Positions 44,400 to 54,700 are shown, counted from the first letter of the stretch. The stretch: 64,000 nucleotides of DNA from Vibrio tarriae (GCF_002216685.1 NZ_CP022353.1:806001-870000); one strand, 5' to 3'. Numbers and translations are program-made. The notes: generated by a model from the letters alone, not told the origin.

Positions 44400-45551
44400 T
44401 TAATTACCGCCAGCGGCTTTGAACCATTGGCTTAAATGGGCTTTCAAATCTTTCAGTTCATCTGGGCCAATCAGTGCCAGCCCCAAATCTTCGGCACGTG
44501 TAATATCGTTATGGCGTAGAGGGCGGAAGCTGACCAACATGGCTCGCGCTTGTAGGCCACCGAGAAGGTCACGCAGTGATTCGAGTTTGTATAAGGTATC
44601 GTCACCGTCATCACGCATCCCTTTGGTTTTGCACTCAATAATGTGCAGTTTGTTGTTTACTACGGTCGCCACATCCAACTCGTTACGTACTTCTCTCTCA
44701 CCAAGCTGGCGATAGACTTGCACATTCAGCGAGCGATCTTGAATTGTGGGCATATCATCTTGGATCTGTTTCACGGTGCTATGCACTAGTGTTTCTAACC
44801 ATTCCCCATTAGCAAAGCGACGAGCCTCTTCATTCATGAAAGTGAGGATGCCGCTTTCATAAGTGGCAATTTTGGCCTCAACCAGATCGCTGAGCAGTAA
44901 GTTTAATTCGCGATAGCCTTGTTGTTTGTCGGACAATTCCACGTCTAATCGCTGCTCTTTACGGCAAGTGGTTGCCAAATAATTTAATGTGGCAAGCCCT
45001 GGGCCTAATTCCAAAGCGTTGCCAGCCCATCGTTCACAAAGTTGGTAAAGCTTTTGGTCTAATTGGGGGGGGAGTTGGTGTTCATTAAATTCGCCACGCG
45101 CACCAAAAATGGTGAGATAGTCGGCAATGGTGATGCGGTCTTGAACTTGAGTATCGTTATTGCCTTCCGGGTAGAGCCAACACAAGCAATCACTATTGGG
45201 TTCAACAACGAAAATTGGCCAATGATAACTGCGGAAAACTTCATAAGCAGATAGTAAGCGGTGGCGTAAACCACAGCTTGCGTTGAATTTTACCTCTTCA
45301 CCGCGCGCTTTAAGCATCTCGGCAAGTTCTCGAATCGCATTTTTGATGGCGGAGATATTTGAGCCAGATGGGATTTCAAAAAAATCGGTTGAGATATTGC
45401 GCTTATTTAAAACGTCACTAAGACGCTGAAAAATTAATTTTTGATCCTGATCGCCGATAAAAATAATGTGGCGGCTGACGGTTCGATTATCGAGCAGCGG
45501 TGTAACCAAACGAACCGGATCCTGATCGATAATCCCTACGTGAATAGCCAT
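44400..45551 (-). CDS. CARF-domain nuclease-like protein (DUF1887, VC1899 type)
   Basis: The 383-residue protein matches what I recall of VC1899, the DUF1887 structure cited as a relative of the type III CRISPR accessory nucleases Can2 and Card1. The N-terminal Rossmann-like CARF half (about 1-150) carries VKFNASCGLRHRLLSA. The C-terminal PD-(D/E)XK half shows GEWLE (Glu253), NELDVATV (Glu291, Asp293) and IIECKTK (Glu306, Lys308), the full set of expected catalytic residues. No cas gene or CRISPR array is in the window. Its activator, target and biological role are not evident. Confidence 0.85.
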   Translation of the reverse strand: MAIHVGIIDQDPVRLVTPLLDNRTVSRHIIFIGDQDQKLIFQRLSDVLNKRNISTDFFEIPSGSNISAIKNAIRELAEMLKARGEEVKFNASCGLRHRLLSAYEVFRSYHWPIFVVEPNSDCLCWLYPEGNNDTQVQDRITIADYLTIFGARGEFNEHQLPPQLDQKLYQLCERWAGNALELGPGLATLNYLATTCRKEQRLDVELSDKQQGYRELNLLLSDLVEAKIATYESGILTFMNEEARRFANGEWLETLVHSTVKQIQDDMPTIQDRSLNVQVYRQLGEREVRNELDVATVVNNKLHIIECKTKGMRDDGDDTLYKLESLRDLLGGLQARAMLVSFRPLRHNDITRAEDLGLALIGPDELKDLKAHLSQWFKAAGGN

Positions 45552-45630
45552 AAAGTATCCTCATGATTTGCTTGCATGAGTGGAGAGAAAAGTGGCGCAA
45601 GCTTGTTACTCATATAACGATGGGCAGTTG

Positions 45631-45666
45631 AAAAAACAAGAGCGACTCTGATGAAAAGTCGCTCTT
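45631..45666 (-). terminator. Terminator after the chemoreceptor gene
   Basis: A 10-bp stem AAGAGCGACT/AGTCGCTCTT (45638-45666) is followed, on the minus strand, by GTTTTTTC. It separates this gene from the CARF-nuclease gene downstream. Confidence 0.88.
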
Positions 45667-45708
45667 TGTGGAAAAATTGACAGTTAGGGCACTAAAACGC
45701 TGATCGAG

Positions 45709-47700
45709 TTAAAGCTTAAATCTATGGACTAACTCACTCTGTTGGTTGGCTAGCACCGTCAAATTTGCACTGGTTTTCGCGATTTGCGACATCGCTTGGT
45801 AGCTTTCAGCAGAGATATGGTTGATATCTTCGATGCTACGTGCAATCGATGTGGTGGTTTCGTTTTGTTCACCCGCTGCTTGAGAGATATGCGTGCTCAT
45901 ATGGCTGATTTCGATGATCAGTGCTTGAATTTCCTCCATGGCACTGTTGGCATGGGAAGCCTGTTCGACGGACAGTTCCATGTCTTGCATACAGCTCTCA
46001 ATCACCTTACTGGCTAGTGAAGAGCTCGATTGCAGATTGCTGATCATCGATTCGATTTCCGAAGTGGATTTTGTAGTGCGTTGCGCAAGAACGCGAACTT
46101 CATCCGCCACCACCGCAAAGCCGCGCCCTTGTTCTCCTGCACGCGCTGCTTCAATCGCGGCGTTGAGTGCCAATAGGTTCGTCTGCTCGGCAATGTTGCG
46201 GATGACATCCAAAATTGAACCTATCTGGCTACTCATTTTGCGTAAATCACCGACCGCTTCGACTGATTCAATTAAGCGCGTTTCCAGTTGACGAATCGTA
46301 CTGATGTTGGTGCTCATGATCTGGCGACCCGACTCCGATGCGGTCTCGACTTGTTGCACCATAGCCAGTGAATTTTGTGCACTATTGGCAACTTCTTGCA
46401 CCGAGTGAGCCATTTCCGTCATCGCGGCTGCGACGCTGGAGGTCTGCTCACGTTGGCTGTTGAGCTTGTTTTGCGCACTCTGTGAGGTCGTTTGGTTATT
46501 CGATGCTGTGGTGGTTAAATCATCGGATGCACTGTTGAGCTTAACTAAAATGTCGTGCAGGTTATCGGCAAGACTATTGATGTGGCGGCTCAGGCGGCTG
46601 AATTCGTTATTGTAGCGAATCTCAATTCTTTGCGTCATATTGCCTTGGGTGAGGCTTTCTAAGGTTTTGAGGATCCGAGTTACGGGTTCACGTACACTAT
46701 GCGCAATGTGGTAACCAATCGCGGTAGCCAAAAGAACTACCGCAATACCAATCACCACCGCTTTAATGGCGCCTTGTTGGTAAACCGAACCCGCTTCAGT
46801 AAGAGACTGGTTGAGGTCGTCAGTCGCCGTTTGGTTAAACGCACCTAAAATGGTCATTGCCTTGTCCACTTCATTGGCGAGGTTGGCAATGTTGTCATAG
46901 AGCGCAGCGCGAGCTTGCAGATATTCATTGTGCTGATCCAGCACGCCGCCTTTTTGGCCGATGTCTTGGGTAAATTTCGCGACTGGTTCATCAAAGCGTT
47001 CTTTCAACTGCGGCATTTGTGTGGCGAGGCCACGGTACGCGTAGTTTAGGTGTGTGACCGCTTTTTTGTTTTGATTGACGGCTTTTTCTACAAAGGCGAC
47101 ATCTGAGCTGGCTAAAGCGTCAGAAGTGATCACTTCCGCATCTTTTAATTTGATGAAGTAGCTTTTGGCCATCACTTTGACAGAAATGCTATCGTTATCA
47201 TCGACAAATTCTTTCATCCCGACACTCAATTCTGAATGAAGGCGCTGGAACTCACGAGTCGACTTTTGTACGGAAGCTTGAGCGGCAAACATGGCTTGAT
47301 AGTTATCCATGGCGAGGTCAGCTTCACTAAAATAGCGGGTTTCGAGCTGCTTTAATTCCGTGATCGGTTGTGTCAGCTCAGGATGGTTTACACTGGCTTG
47401 GCTCAGTTCTGCCAAAACAGATTGAAAGCGCTGTTTAGACTGGGCAAATTCTTCACGCATACCATTCATACGAGTGGTATCTTGCGTGGTCAGGAAATCT
47501 TTAAACGATTTATCGGCAGACAAAAGTTGAACGCTGGTCTGATTAGAAAGGGAGACGAGAGGCAGTGCAGCGGTTGAAACGCTTTCAAAGTTGCTGTGAA
47601 TTTGACTCATGCCACGGAGCATGATGGCGACGGTCACCACAAACATGATGATGATCAGCGCAAAACCGGCGTACATACGCCGAATAACGGAACCCTGCAT
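45709..47700 (-). CDS. Methyl-accepting chemotaxis protein
   Basis: The 663-residue transducer has membrane helices at about 8-30 and 315-335, bracketing a helical periplasmic ligand-binding domain of about 280 residues. A HAMP domain follows, then the methylation helices and the highly conserved signalling tip ([20 protein letters not shown]). There is no C-terminal CheR-docking pentapeptide (it ends VHRFKL). The ATG at 47700 follows GAGGGAGAG and is preferred over the one nine codons upstream. The ligand is unknown. Confidence 0.93.
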   Translation of the reverse strand: MQGSVIRRMYAGFALIIIMFVVTVAIMLRGMSQIHSNFESVSTAALPLVSLSNQTSVQLLSADKSFKDFLTTQDTTRMNGMREEFAQSKQRFQSVLAELSQASVNHPELTQPITELKQLETRYFSEADLAMDNYQAMFAAQASVQKSTREFQRLHSELSVGMKEFVDDNDSISVKVMAKSYFIKLKDAEVITSDALASSDVAFVEKAVNQNKKAVTHLNYAYRGLATQMPQLKERFDEPVAKFTQDIGQKGGVLDQHNEYLQARAALYDNIANLANEVDKAMTILGAFNQTATDDLNQSLTEAGSVYQQGAIKAVVIGIAVVLLATAIGYHIAHSVREPVTRILKTLESLTQGNMTQRIEIRYNNEFSRLSRHINSLADNLHDILVKLNSASDDLTTTASNNQTTSQSAQNKLNSQREQTSSVAAAMTEMAHSVQEVANSAQNSLAMVQQVETASESGRQIMSTNISTIRQLETRLIESVEAVGDLRKMSSQIGSILDVIRNIAEQTNLLALNAAIEAARAGEQGRGFAVVADEVRVLAQRTTKSTSEIESMISNLQSSSSLASKVIESCMQDMELSVEQASHANSAMEEIQALIIEISHMSTHISQAAGEQNETTTSIARSIEDINHISAESYQAMSQIAKTSANLTVLANQQSELVHRFKL

Positions 47701-47959
47701 AATTTCTCTCCCTCGAACATCACTCATTGTTATTAATATTTATCAAAGACAAGTTTGTCTTAAAAAAGTAACAAAATAGTCATTATTGTATTGAGGTTGG
47801 GAAACGCATTTTATGACCAATACAGCAAAAAAAATCTTTCACCAGTGAGCTTGCTCAGGTTCTTTTAACTGTACGGTGTTTTTTATTGAGCTTTAGTATG
47901 CCTTGACGCATACTCAAGCCAGAAAAATTCTCAATCAAAACCTTTGTATGGAGTACGTC

Positions 47960-48310
47960 ATGGCGGAAGAAACCATTTTCAGCAAAATCGTTCGTAGAGA
48001 GATTCCCGCTGATATTCTTTATCAAGATGAGTTAGTCACAGCATTTCGAGACATTCATCCGCGCGCGCCAAGCCATATTTTGATCATCCCCAATAAGCTC
48101 ATCCCAACGGTTAATGATGTTGAAGTTGAAGATGAATTAGCGCTCGGCCGTCTATTTACTGTCGCAAAAAAAATCGCTGAGCAAGAAGGGATTGCGGAAA
48201 ACGGCTACCGCTTGATCATGAACTGCAACTCACACGGGGGGCAGGAGGTTTATCACATCCATATGCATTTGGTTGGTGGTCGTCCGCTTGGGCCGCTCCT
48301 GATGGGCTAA
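47960..48310 (+). CDS. hinT: HinT, purine nucleoside phosphoramidase
   Basis: The 116-residue HIT-family enzyme has the catalytic HIHMHLVGG motif (His-X-His-X-His) near residues 98-106. It hydrolyses adenosine phosphoramidates. The ATG at 47960 is chosen because GGAG lies just upstream and the sequence [19 protein letters not shown] matches the family; in-frame codons back to 47903 are not supported. It opens the hinT-COG3014-ycfL-lpoB-thiK-ycfP cluster. Confidence 0.95.
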   Translation: MAEETIFSKIVRREIPADILYQDELVTAFRDIHPRAPSHILIIPNKLIPTVNDVEVEDELALGRLFTVAKKIAEQEGIAENGYRLIMNCNSHGGQEVYHIHMHLVGGRPLGPLLMG

Positions 48311-48322
48311 CTTCATTCTCAG

Positions 48323-49741
48323 ATGCTGATGGTGACGAATCACGTGGTTCAATACATTAAACGACCTATACGTAGCCTCACTCTTACTTCACTACTGCTC
48401 GCGGGGTGTGCCAATCTCACTGCGGGCAATCTTTTTAGCCATTACAGTGCGCAAAACAGTGATTTATATCAGTCTGTTGCGGCAGGGCAATACCAAAAAG
48501 CTACGCAGTTATTGCCAGATTATGTCGCCGGTGAAGTGTTAGACAACCTTGAAAAAGGTCGGGTTTATTTTCTTAGCCAGCAATACGCAGAAAGCCAGCA
48601 GAGTTTGGCTGCTGCAGATTTGGCGGTTAAACAGCAGCAAGACCGAGCGATCATCTCTGTGAGTAGTACAGCGACCAGTGTGGGTTCGTTGGCGGTCAAC
48701 GATAACTTGAATGAGTACGAGCCTGCCGATTATGAACTGGGTTTTTTGCACCTGTACTTAGGGCTGAATTATGTGCGCAATAATGATCTGGATGGTGCAT
48801 TAGTTGAAATGCGCCGCGCCAACCAAGTTCAGGAAGCCGCCAAAAAACGCCGTGAACAAGAGTTGTCCAGTGCTGAGCAAGAGATGCGTTCACAAGGATT
48901 ATCCTCGAACTTAGGCAGTGTGCTTGCACAATATCCAGATGCCGGAAAAACCTTGCAAGCGGTGCAAGATGGTTATCTGTTGTATCTTTCGGCGCTGCTT
49001 TATGAAGCGGGTAATGATTTGAACTCGGCTTATGTTGATTACCGCAGAGCGTTGGCGGTTGCCCCCAGTAATCCATCGGTTATTGATGGAACACTTCGAG
49101 TCGCGTCTCGGCTTGGCATGCAAGAAGATCTCAAGCTTCTTAAACAGCAATATGGTGAGCCTAAACGCTTAACCTCTGCGCAAGGCCGAGTCATCGTGAT
49201 AGAAGAGCAGGGCATAGTACAACCTAAGCAAGCGTGGCGACTCTCTTTACCTTTGTCTGACAGTCGTGGCAATACGGCGCTGTATTCTTTGGCTCTGCCT
49301 TATTATCCATCGTCGATGGTGCAAAGTAGTGTACCGATCAGCCTAAATGGCGCTAACTTGACCTCTATGCCAGTCACTGATGTGAATTTGATGGCTAAGC
49401 AGGCATTAACGGAGCAAATGCCTGCGCTGGTACTGCGCCAAGCGCTACGTGTGGTCGCCAAAGATCAATTACGCAAAGAGACGACTCAGGAAGAGGATGT
49501 CGCCAATTTAGTGTTTAATATTTGGAATACGTTAACGGAGCAGCCTGATACACGCAGCTGGTTAACCTTGCCCGCCACAGTCAATACGGCCACCCAAGTG
49601 GTGAAAGCGGGTGATCAAGTGCTGGATATTGCAGGGACTCACTATACCTTTCATGTTCCAGAAAATGGCACAGCGTTAGTTTGGCTATCTCACCAAGGTA
49701 ACAATGTGACAATTTGGCATAAACAACTAGGGATACGGTAA
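48323..49741 (+). CDS. COG3014-family lipoprotein with TPR-like repeats
   Basis: The 472-residue product has a lipoprotein signal with LLLAGC (Cys about residue 29). Helical repeats resembling TPRs follow, at about 50-260 (DYELGFLHLYLGLNYVRNNDLDGALVEM; LSALLYEAGNDLNSAYVDYRRALAVAPSNPSV). The C-terminal half is beta-rich. It sits immediately upstream of ycfL and lpoB, overlapping the ycfL start by one base. A role with LpoB in peptidoglycan synthesis is inference from this order. Two in-frame ATGs two codons apart make the start uncertain. Confidence 0.82.
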   Translation: MLMVTNHVVQYIKRPIRSLTLTSLLLAGCANLTAGNLFSHYSAQNSDLYQSVAAGQYQKATQLLPDYVAGEVLDNLEKGRVYFLSQQYAESQQSLAAADLAVKQQQDRAIISVSSTATSVGSLAVNDNLNEYEPADYELGFLHLYLGLNYVRNNDLDGALVEMRRANQVQEAAKKRREQELSSAEQEMRSQGLSSNLGSVLAQYPDAGKTLQAVQDGYLLYLSALLYEAGNDLNSAYVDYRRALAVAPSNPSVIDGTLRVASRLGMQEDLKLLKQQYGEPKRLTSAQGRVIVIEEQGIVQPKQAWRLSLPLSDSRGNTALYSLALPYYPSSMVQSSVPISLNGANLTSMPVTDVNLMAKQALTEQMPALVLRQALRVVAKDQLRKETTQEEDVANLVFNIWNTLTEQPDTRSWLTLPATVNTATQVVKAGDQVLDIAGTHYTFHVPENGTALVWLSHQGNNVTIWHKQLGIR

Positions 49742-50130
49742 TGAGAACGTGGCTATTAGCAGTATTAACCGCTTTACTCTTAGTGGGATGCAGTGCTAAC
49801 ACTGCAGGTTTGCGAGTGGATGGCGCATCACAGCAAGTCTTATTTAACGACAGCACTTTAAGCAAAAGCTTAAGTATTGAGGACATTTCAACCACGGAAG
49901 TGGATGGACATACTCGAGGCGTGGTTCGTTTGCAGAGTAACCAAAAAAGCGATGTGCATGTACAGTACCGTTTTTATTGGTATGACAATGATGGGCTTGA
50001 AGTGAATACCAAGTTAAGCCCATGGAAAACCATCATTTTGCGAGGTATGGAAACCGTGTCACTGACTGAGGTTTCGGTGAACCCGAACGGTAAGCAGTTT
50101 CGCGTCCAGATCCGCGAAAGCGATCAATAA
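49741..50130 (+). CDS. ycfL: YcfL-family lipoprotein
   Basis: The 129-residue product has a lipoprotein signal with LLVGC (Cys about 17) and a beta-sandwich-like domain with the stretch VQYRFYWYDNDGLEV typical of YcfL/DUF1425. Its ATG overlaps the stop of the preceding gene (TAATG), so translation is coupled. It lies directly before lpoB, as in E. coli. Function is unknown. Confidence 0.85.
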   Translation: MRTWLLAVLTALLLVGCSANTAGLRVDGASQQVLFNDSTLSKSLSIEDISTTEVDGHTRGVVRLQSNQKSDVHVQYRFYWYDNDGLEVNTKLSPWKTIILRGMETVSLTEVSVNPNGKQFRVQIRESDQ

Positions 50131-50182
50131 AAAAGCGGTCGAATAAGCGATCGATAAAAATACGTTTTTAAGAGGAATCACG

Positions 50183-50773
50183 ATGAAAAAAAGTGTCATT
50201 GCCCTGCTAGGTTTGGCGGTTATCTTAGGGGGATGTTCGAATAAAGTGAGCTACGGTGATGCGCAAGCGGTAGAAACCGTCAACGTTGACTTTGGTTCGA
50301 CCGACCTGCAAAAAATTGCTGCAGAAATGGTGGATAGCATGATGATGTCAGGCTCGGTTTCTGCCATCACTCGCGATGGTCGCCCGATTGTTTTTGTTGA
50401 ACGTATTAAGAACAAAACCAGTGAACATATTGATACCGAATCGATCACAGACACCATCAGTACCAAGATGCTCAATTCAGGCAAGTTCCGTTTCGTCGAT
50501 ATGGATCGTGTTGAAGCGGTTCGCGATCAGTTGAACTTCCAGAATAATGACGAACTCGTCAACCAAAGCACAGCGATCCAGTTTGGTAAGATGGTCGGCG
50601 CGCAATACATGCTGTACGGCAATCTATCGAGCATTGTGAAAAACGCGGGTAGTGATAAAGACGTCTACTACAAGATGACCATGCGTTTGATGGATCTACA
50701 AACAGGTTTGATCGAGTGGGCTGACGAAACCGAAATCCGTAAGCAACAATCAAAGAGCTTACTCGGTTTGTAA
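50183..50773 (+). CDS. lpoB: LpoB, outer-membrane lipoprotein activator of PBP1b
   Basis: The 196-residue lipoprotein has lipobox ILGGC (Cys about 18), a short linker and the LpoB globular domain. That domain includes VFVERIKNKTSEHIDTESITD and FGKMVGAQYMLYGNLSSIV. LpoB reaches through the peptidoglycan to stimulate PBP1b. The ATG follows AGAGG. The linker is shorter than in E. coli LpoB. Confidence 0.92.
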   Translation: MKKSVIALLGLAVILGGCSNKVSYGDAQAVETVNVDFGSTDLQKIAAEMVDSMMMSGSVSAITRDGRPIVFVERIKNKTSEHIDTESITDTISTKMLNSGKFRFVDMDRVEAVRDQLNFQNNDELVNQSTAIQFGKMVGAQYMLYGNLSSIVKNAGSDKDVYYKMTMRLMDLQTGLIEWADETEIRKQQSKSLLGL

Positions 50774-50800
50774 TCCACTAGCACAGGGAAGGAGTTGGTT

Positions 50801-51661
50801 ATGGCAAAGATTGCATGGCGAGAAGCAAGCGCACTGGATCCATCGTTGTTGTCATTAAATCACTTTTTCTCTGTACCGCCAGAATATGCGCAGACCTTGA
50901 CCGGAGGTCTCACTAATCGTTGCTGGAAAATCGTTGCGGGCGATCGTGCTTTCGTGTGGCGTCCAGCAACGCCTATTACCAAAGCCTTTTCTATTTCTCG
51001 ATTTCAAGAGTATCAAATCCTCAAAGCGATTGAGCATGACCATATCGGCCCGAAAGCCGAGCTGGTTAATGAACACGGCTTGCTTGTGGAATGGATCGAT
51101 GGCGAATCACTGCGTGATGGTGTCGCTTTTGACGTGGTATTGAAAACGCAAACGCGCATTCATGAGTTGGATATCCATCGCATTCCGGTAGCACCTTTTA
51201 ACTATCTTGGTCGAGTTGACCACTACTGGTTACAGATCCGAGATGATCTGAAAACCGATGAGGTTAAAGCGCTCTATGAGCAGTGGCGGTCTGTGCCCAA
51301 TCTCACCGATGTGGGGCAAGTGCTTTGTCACTTTGATCTGGCTGGCTATAACATGGTGAAAACCGAGCAAGGACAAAGAGTCATCGATTGGGAATACGCC
51401 GCCTTGGCCGATCCGCGCATTGATTTAGCACTGAGTATTGATGTCGCTGGTGAAAACGTGCTTGATGCGGTATTCCGTTACTGCCAACGGCGTGAGTTAT
51501 CCGATATTGATGCTTGGGTCTCTGGTGTTCAAGCTTGGCGACCGCGTACCACTATGATGGCAATGCTCTGGTATCTATTGGCTTATCAACTTTGGGCTGA
51601 CGAACTTTATCGAGATCAGGCGCAGCAACTCGCACAGACCTTACAGTCGAATCAAGGCTAG
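50801..51661 (+). CDS. thiK: ThiK-like aminoglycoside/choline kinase-fold phosphotransferase
   Basis: The 286-residue APH-fold kinase shows the nucleotide loop GGLTNRCWKI (about 30-39), the catalytic LCHFDLAGYNM (Brenner-type HxDxxxxN) and VIDWEYAALADPRIDLA. Its place between lpoB and ycfP corresponds to thiamine kinase ThiK in E. coli, so thiamine salvage is the likely role. Choline or ethanolamine kinase activity cannot be excluded. The ATG follows GGAAGGAG; an upstream TTG is rejected. Confidence 0.8.
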   Translation: MAKIAWREASALDPSLLSLNHFFSVPPEYAQTLTGGLTNRCWKIVAGDRAFVWRPATPITKAFSISRFQEYQILKAIEHDHIGPKAELVNEHGLLVEWIDGESLRDGVAFDVVLKTQTRIHELDIHRIPVAPFNYLGRVDHYWLQIRDDLKTDEVKALYEQWRSVPNLTDVGQVLCHFDLAGYNMVKTEQGQRVIDWEYAALADPRIDLALSIDVAGENVLDAVFRYCQRRELSDIDAWVSGVQAWRPRTTMMAMLWYLLAYQLWADELYRDQAQQLAQTLQSNQG

Positions 51662-51840
51662 CCAAGAGCATAACCAAGCATTATGTGATGAGCGGATGCT
51701 GCCGTCAGCGGTAACCTTGTTTGGAGAAATGCGGTTAAAATTCTCTTTGCGGTGAAATTCTCTTTACTGATAGTCTACTAGGCTGTTTAAAACCATACTC
51801 TTCGTGGTAGATTAAAACCTCAAGGAACGGGGGATACATT

Positions 51841-52380
51841 ATGATTATTTACTTACACGGATTCGATTCAAATAGCCCGGGTAACCATGAAAAAGTGCTG
51901 CAATTGCAATTCATTGATAGCGATGTGCGTTTCATTAATTACAGCACCTTACATCCCAAACATGATATGCAACATCTACTGAAAGAGGTGCATAAGGCGA
52001 TCGAGCAGTCTGGCGATCCAAATCCACTGATTTGCGGTGTCGGGCTCGGTGGTTATTGGTCTGAGCGAATTGGTTTTTTGTGTGGAATAAAGCAGGTTAT
52101 CTTTAATCCTAACTTGCATCCTGAATTGACGATGCAGGGGCGTATTGATCGCCCTGAAGAGTACGAAGACATCTCCACCAAATGCGTTGAAAAATTCCGA
52201 GCCAAGAATCAAGGTCGTTGTCTGGTGATCCTGTCCCGTCAGGATGAAATTCACGATAACCAGAAAACGGCGCAAGAACTACAAGACTATTACGACATTG
52301 TTTGGGATGACACTCAAACGCATAAATTCAAAAAAATCTCTCATCACTTGCAAGCGATGAAAGCCTTCAAAGCGGCTTAG
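51841..52380 (+). CDS. ycfP: YcfP/UPF0227-family esterase-like protein
   Basis: The 179-residue alpha/beta-hydrolase-like protein opens with [20 protein letters not shown] and carries [14 protein letters not shown]. The usual nucleophile serine in the elbow is replaced by Leu (GLGG), so classic esterase catalysis is doubtful. It matches E. coli YcfP closely along its length. It is the last gene before ndh, and a strong terminator follows. Confidence 0.9.
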   Translation: MIIYLHGFDSNSPGNHEKVLQLQFIDSDVRFINYSTLHPKHDMQHLLKEVHKAIEQSGDPNPLICGVGLGGYWSERIGFLCGIKQVIFNPNLHPELTMQGRIDRPEEYEDISTKCVEKFRAKNQGRCLVILSRQDEIHDNQKTAQELQDYYDIVWDDTQTHKFKKISHHLQAMKAFKAA

Positions 52381-52403
52381 TTTCCCTAAGCGATGCGATC
52401 TTG

Positions 52404-52430
52404 AACAGCCTCTTCTAGAGGCTGTTTTTA
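52404..52430 (+). terminator. Rho-independent terminator after ycfP
   Basis: A 9-bp stem AACAGCCTC/GAGGCTGTT (52404-52412 with 52418-52426) is followed by TTTTA. Confidence 0.9.
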
Positions 52431-52737
52431 CTTATCCAAACCCACAAAAAATCTAATGAGAATGACTGAATCTGTGGTTGCGTGATGAAATCAGCCCTAT
52501 ATAATGACCAGCACTAAGATTTGTTGATAAATATCAAAATAAATTGAGAGCGAGTGGAAAACTTGCCGATTATTTGTGTTAGCGCAGCTTTTTGCTGCCG
52601 AGTAACGTGCCACTGAGAGTAACCAAACCTCACCCAAGTCTGCTGGATGTTAAACGCATCATGGCGATAACAGATTCCCTCAGCACGAGTAATCGGGCTG
52701 GATAATAATTATTCATCTTTATTTGAGGATTGTTGTT
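52431..52737. other. Intergenic region upstream of ndh
   Basis: About 300 bases with no gene. It presumably holds the ndh promoter; in E. coli this promoter is under FNR and other oxygen/redox regulators. I saw TTGATAAATATCAA at 52523-52536, a perfect palindrome that loosely resembles an FNR/CRP half-site pair. The match to the FNR consensus is imperfect, so it is a candidate only. Confidence 0.4.
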
Positions 52738-54027
52738 GTGACACGAATTATCGTTGTAGGTGGTGGCGCTGGCGGTTTAGAGCTGGTGACCAAACTGGGT
52801 CGCACACTCGGGCGCAAAGGTCGAGCCAATGTAACCTTGGTGGATCGCAATTCAAGTCATCTCTGGAAGCCTTTGTTGCATGAAGTGGCAACAGGTTCAC
52901 TGGATGAAGGCGTAGATGCGCTGAGTTACCGCGCACATGCGAAAAACCATAGCTTCGATTTCCAGCTCGGTAGCTTAGCGTCGATTGATCGTGAAAGTAA
53001 AACGATCACGCTCAGCGAACTTAAGGATGAGCATGGTGAGCTGCTGATGCCAAAGCGTGATTTAGAATACGATATTCTGGTATTAGCGATTGGCTCGACG
53101 TCTAATGATTTCAATACTCCGGGCGTGAAGGAGCACTGTATTTTCCTAGATAGCCCAGAGCAAGCTAACCGTTTCCGTACGGAAATGAACAACGAGTTCT
53201 TGAAGCTGCACGCGAAAAACGGTCAAGGTTCTGTGGATATCGCTATCGTTGGCGCGGGCGCAACAGGTGTTGAGCTATCGGCTGAATTACATAATGCGGT
53301 CAAAGAGTTACGCACTTATGGATTTGGTGACCTTGATTCAAGCAAGCTGAACGTGAACTTGATTGAAGCGGGTGAGCGTATTTTGCCAGCACTGCCACCA
53401 CGCATTTCGGCGGCAGCACATCAAGAGCTGACCAAGTTAGGTGTGAATGTACGCACGATGACCATGGTGACCAAAGCGGAGAAAGATGGCCTGACGACCA
53501 AAGATGGCGAAAAGATTTCTGCGCACATCATGGTTTGGGCTGCTGGGATCAAAGCACCTGATTTCATGAAAGATATCGCAGGCCTTGAAACGAACCGGAT
53601 TAACCAATTGGTCGTGAAAGGCACACTACAAACCACACGTGATGATGACATCTTTGTCATTGGTGACTTAGCCCAGTGCACACAGGCGGATGGCAAATTT
53701 GTACCACCTCGCGCACAGGCGGCGCACCAAATGGCTTCACTGGCATTTCGTAATATTGTGGCCAAAATGTATGGCCGCGAGCTCAAAGCTTATGTTTATA
53801 AAGATCATGGCTCACTGGTTTCCCTCAGCCGTTTCTCAACGGTCGGTAGCCTAATGGGTAACTTAACTCGTGGCTCTATGATGGTCGAAGGGCGTATTGC
53901 TCGCGTGGTGTACATCTCTTTATACCGTATGCACCAAATGGCGCTGCACGGCATGATTAAAACCGGTTTGATGATGTTGGTGGGGCGTATTAACCGCGTT
54001 CTGCGTCCAAACCTCAAGCTACACTAA
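52738..54027 (+). CDS. ndh: NADH dehydrogenase II (non-proton-pumping)
   Basis: The 429-residue flavoprotein oxidises NADH and reduces quinone at the inner membrane without pumping protons. The FAD-binding [13 protein letters not shown] (residues 4-16), the second dinucleotide-binding [16 protein letters not shown] (about 170-185) and the conserved [11 protein letters not shown] and GDLAQC are visible. The amphipathic C-terminal membrane-binding segment is present ([17 protein letters not shown]). The start is the GTG at 52738, 11 bases after GAGG. Confidence 0.97.
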   Translation: MTRIIVVGGGAGGLELVTKLGRTLGRKGRANVTLVDRNSSHLWKPLLHEVATGSLDEGVDALSYRAHAKNHSFDFQLGSLASIDRESKTITLSELKDEHGELLMPKRDLEYDILVLAIGSTSNDFNTPGVKEHCIFLDSPEQANRFRTEMNNEFLKLHAKNGQGSVDIAIVGAGATGVELSAELHNAVKELRTYGFGDLDSSKLNVNLIEAGERILPALPPRISAAAHQELTKLGVNVRTMTMVTKAEKDGLTTKDGEKISAHIMVWAAGIKAPDFMKDIAGLETNRINQLVVKGTLQTTRDDDIFVIGDLAQCTQADGKFVPPRAQAAHQMASLAFRNIVAKMYGRELKAYVYKDHGSLVSLSRFSTVGSLMGNLTRGSMMVEGRIARVVYISLYRMHQMALHGMIKTGLMMLVGRINRVLRPNLKLH

Positions 54028-54040
54028 TCATGTTAGATAG

Positions 54041-54073
54041 AATCAAGCGGCACTCGTAGCCGCTTGATTTTTA
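54041..54073 (+). terminator. Rho-independent terminator after ndh
   Basis: A perfect 11-bp stem AATCAAGCGGC/GCCGCTTGATT (54041-54051 with 54059-54069) is followed by TTTTA. Confidence 0.92.
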
Positions 54074-54139
54074 TCTATCCCAAAACGAAAGGGGGGCCGT
54101 TAGGCGGTCAGTCAGTGTATGTCTATCAACATAGACAAG

Positions 54140-54676
54140 CTATGGAATTAAAGAGAACACAATGCCGGCTTTCGGCTCGCCTGCATACAAAAAGCGGTTG
54201 GGTGCTAACTGCTCTCGATTGGCGCCACAGCGCAGCGCTAATGCCTGACTGGGCACATTTTCCGGGTCACAAACGATCTCCAAACGTGTTAATTCCAAAC
54301 GTTCAAAACAGAATAGAATCAGCGCAGTGAGCGCTTCCTTACCATAGCCCTGTCTTTGATAACGATCCCCAATCCAATACCCCAGACTGGCCATATTGAA
54401 AGTATGGTAAAACTCATTAATCGCCACCATCCCGACTAAGGTTTGCGTTTGTCGTTCAAATACGCCAAATCCATAAGCTTCGGCTTTAACCCAATTAAGC
54501 CGCGTGGCTTGAATAAACTGCTCTGCTTCTTGCTGGCTAAACAACGCGTGACACCAGTCCACCCATTGATGAAGCGTTTGTGACTGACGAATACACTGTA
54601 CCAACTCTTCGGTTTCATCAGCACTGATGAGGCGAAGCTGCAAGCGCTGAGTGACGATTTGAAAATCCGGAGTCAT
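54140..54676 (-). CDS. GNAT-family N-acetyltransferase, RimJ/RimL-like
   Basis: The 178-residue protein opens with the RimJ/RimL-type TQRLQLRLISADETEEL. The acetyl-CoA loop follows: YWIGDRYQRQGYGKEALTALILFCF (Q/R-X2-G-X-G/A) at about residues 98-122. The family acetylates N-termini of ribosomal or other proteins, or small-molecule amines. The substrate cannot be read from sequence. It is convergent with ndh and followed upstream by an ERIC element. Confidence 0.88.
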   Translation of the reverse strand: MTPDFQIVTQRLQLRLISADETEELVQCIRQSQTLHQWVDWCHALFSQQEAEQFIQATRLNWVKAEAYGFGVFERQTQTLVGMVAINEFYHTFNMASLGYWIGDRYQRQGYGKEALTALILFCFERLELTRLEIVCDPENVPSQALALRCGANREQLAPNRFLYAGEPKAGIVFSLIP

Positions 54677-54700
54677 GGTTTATCCCTTTATCTTTTTATG

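Noticed and set aside
44400..45551. Part of a type III CRISPR locus
   Set aside because: No repeats, spacers or cas genes lie on either side; neighbours are fadR and a chemoreceptor.
54064..54330. 88-residue plus-strand frame
   Set aside because: It overlaps the ndh terminator and the acetyltransferase gene in antisense.
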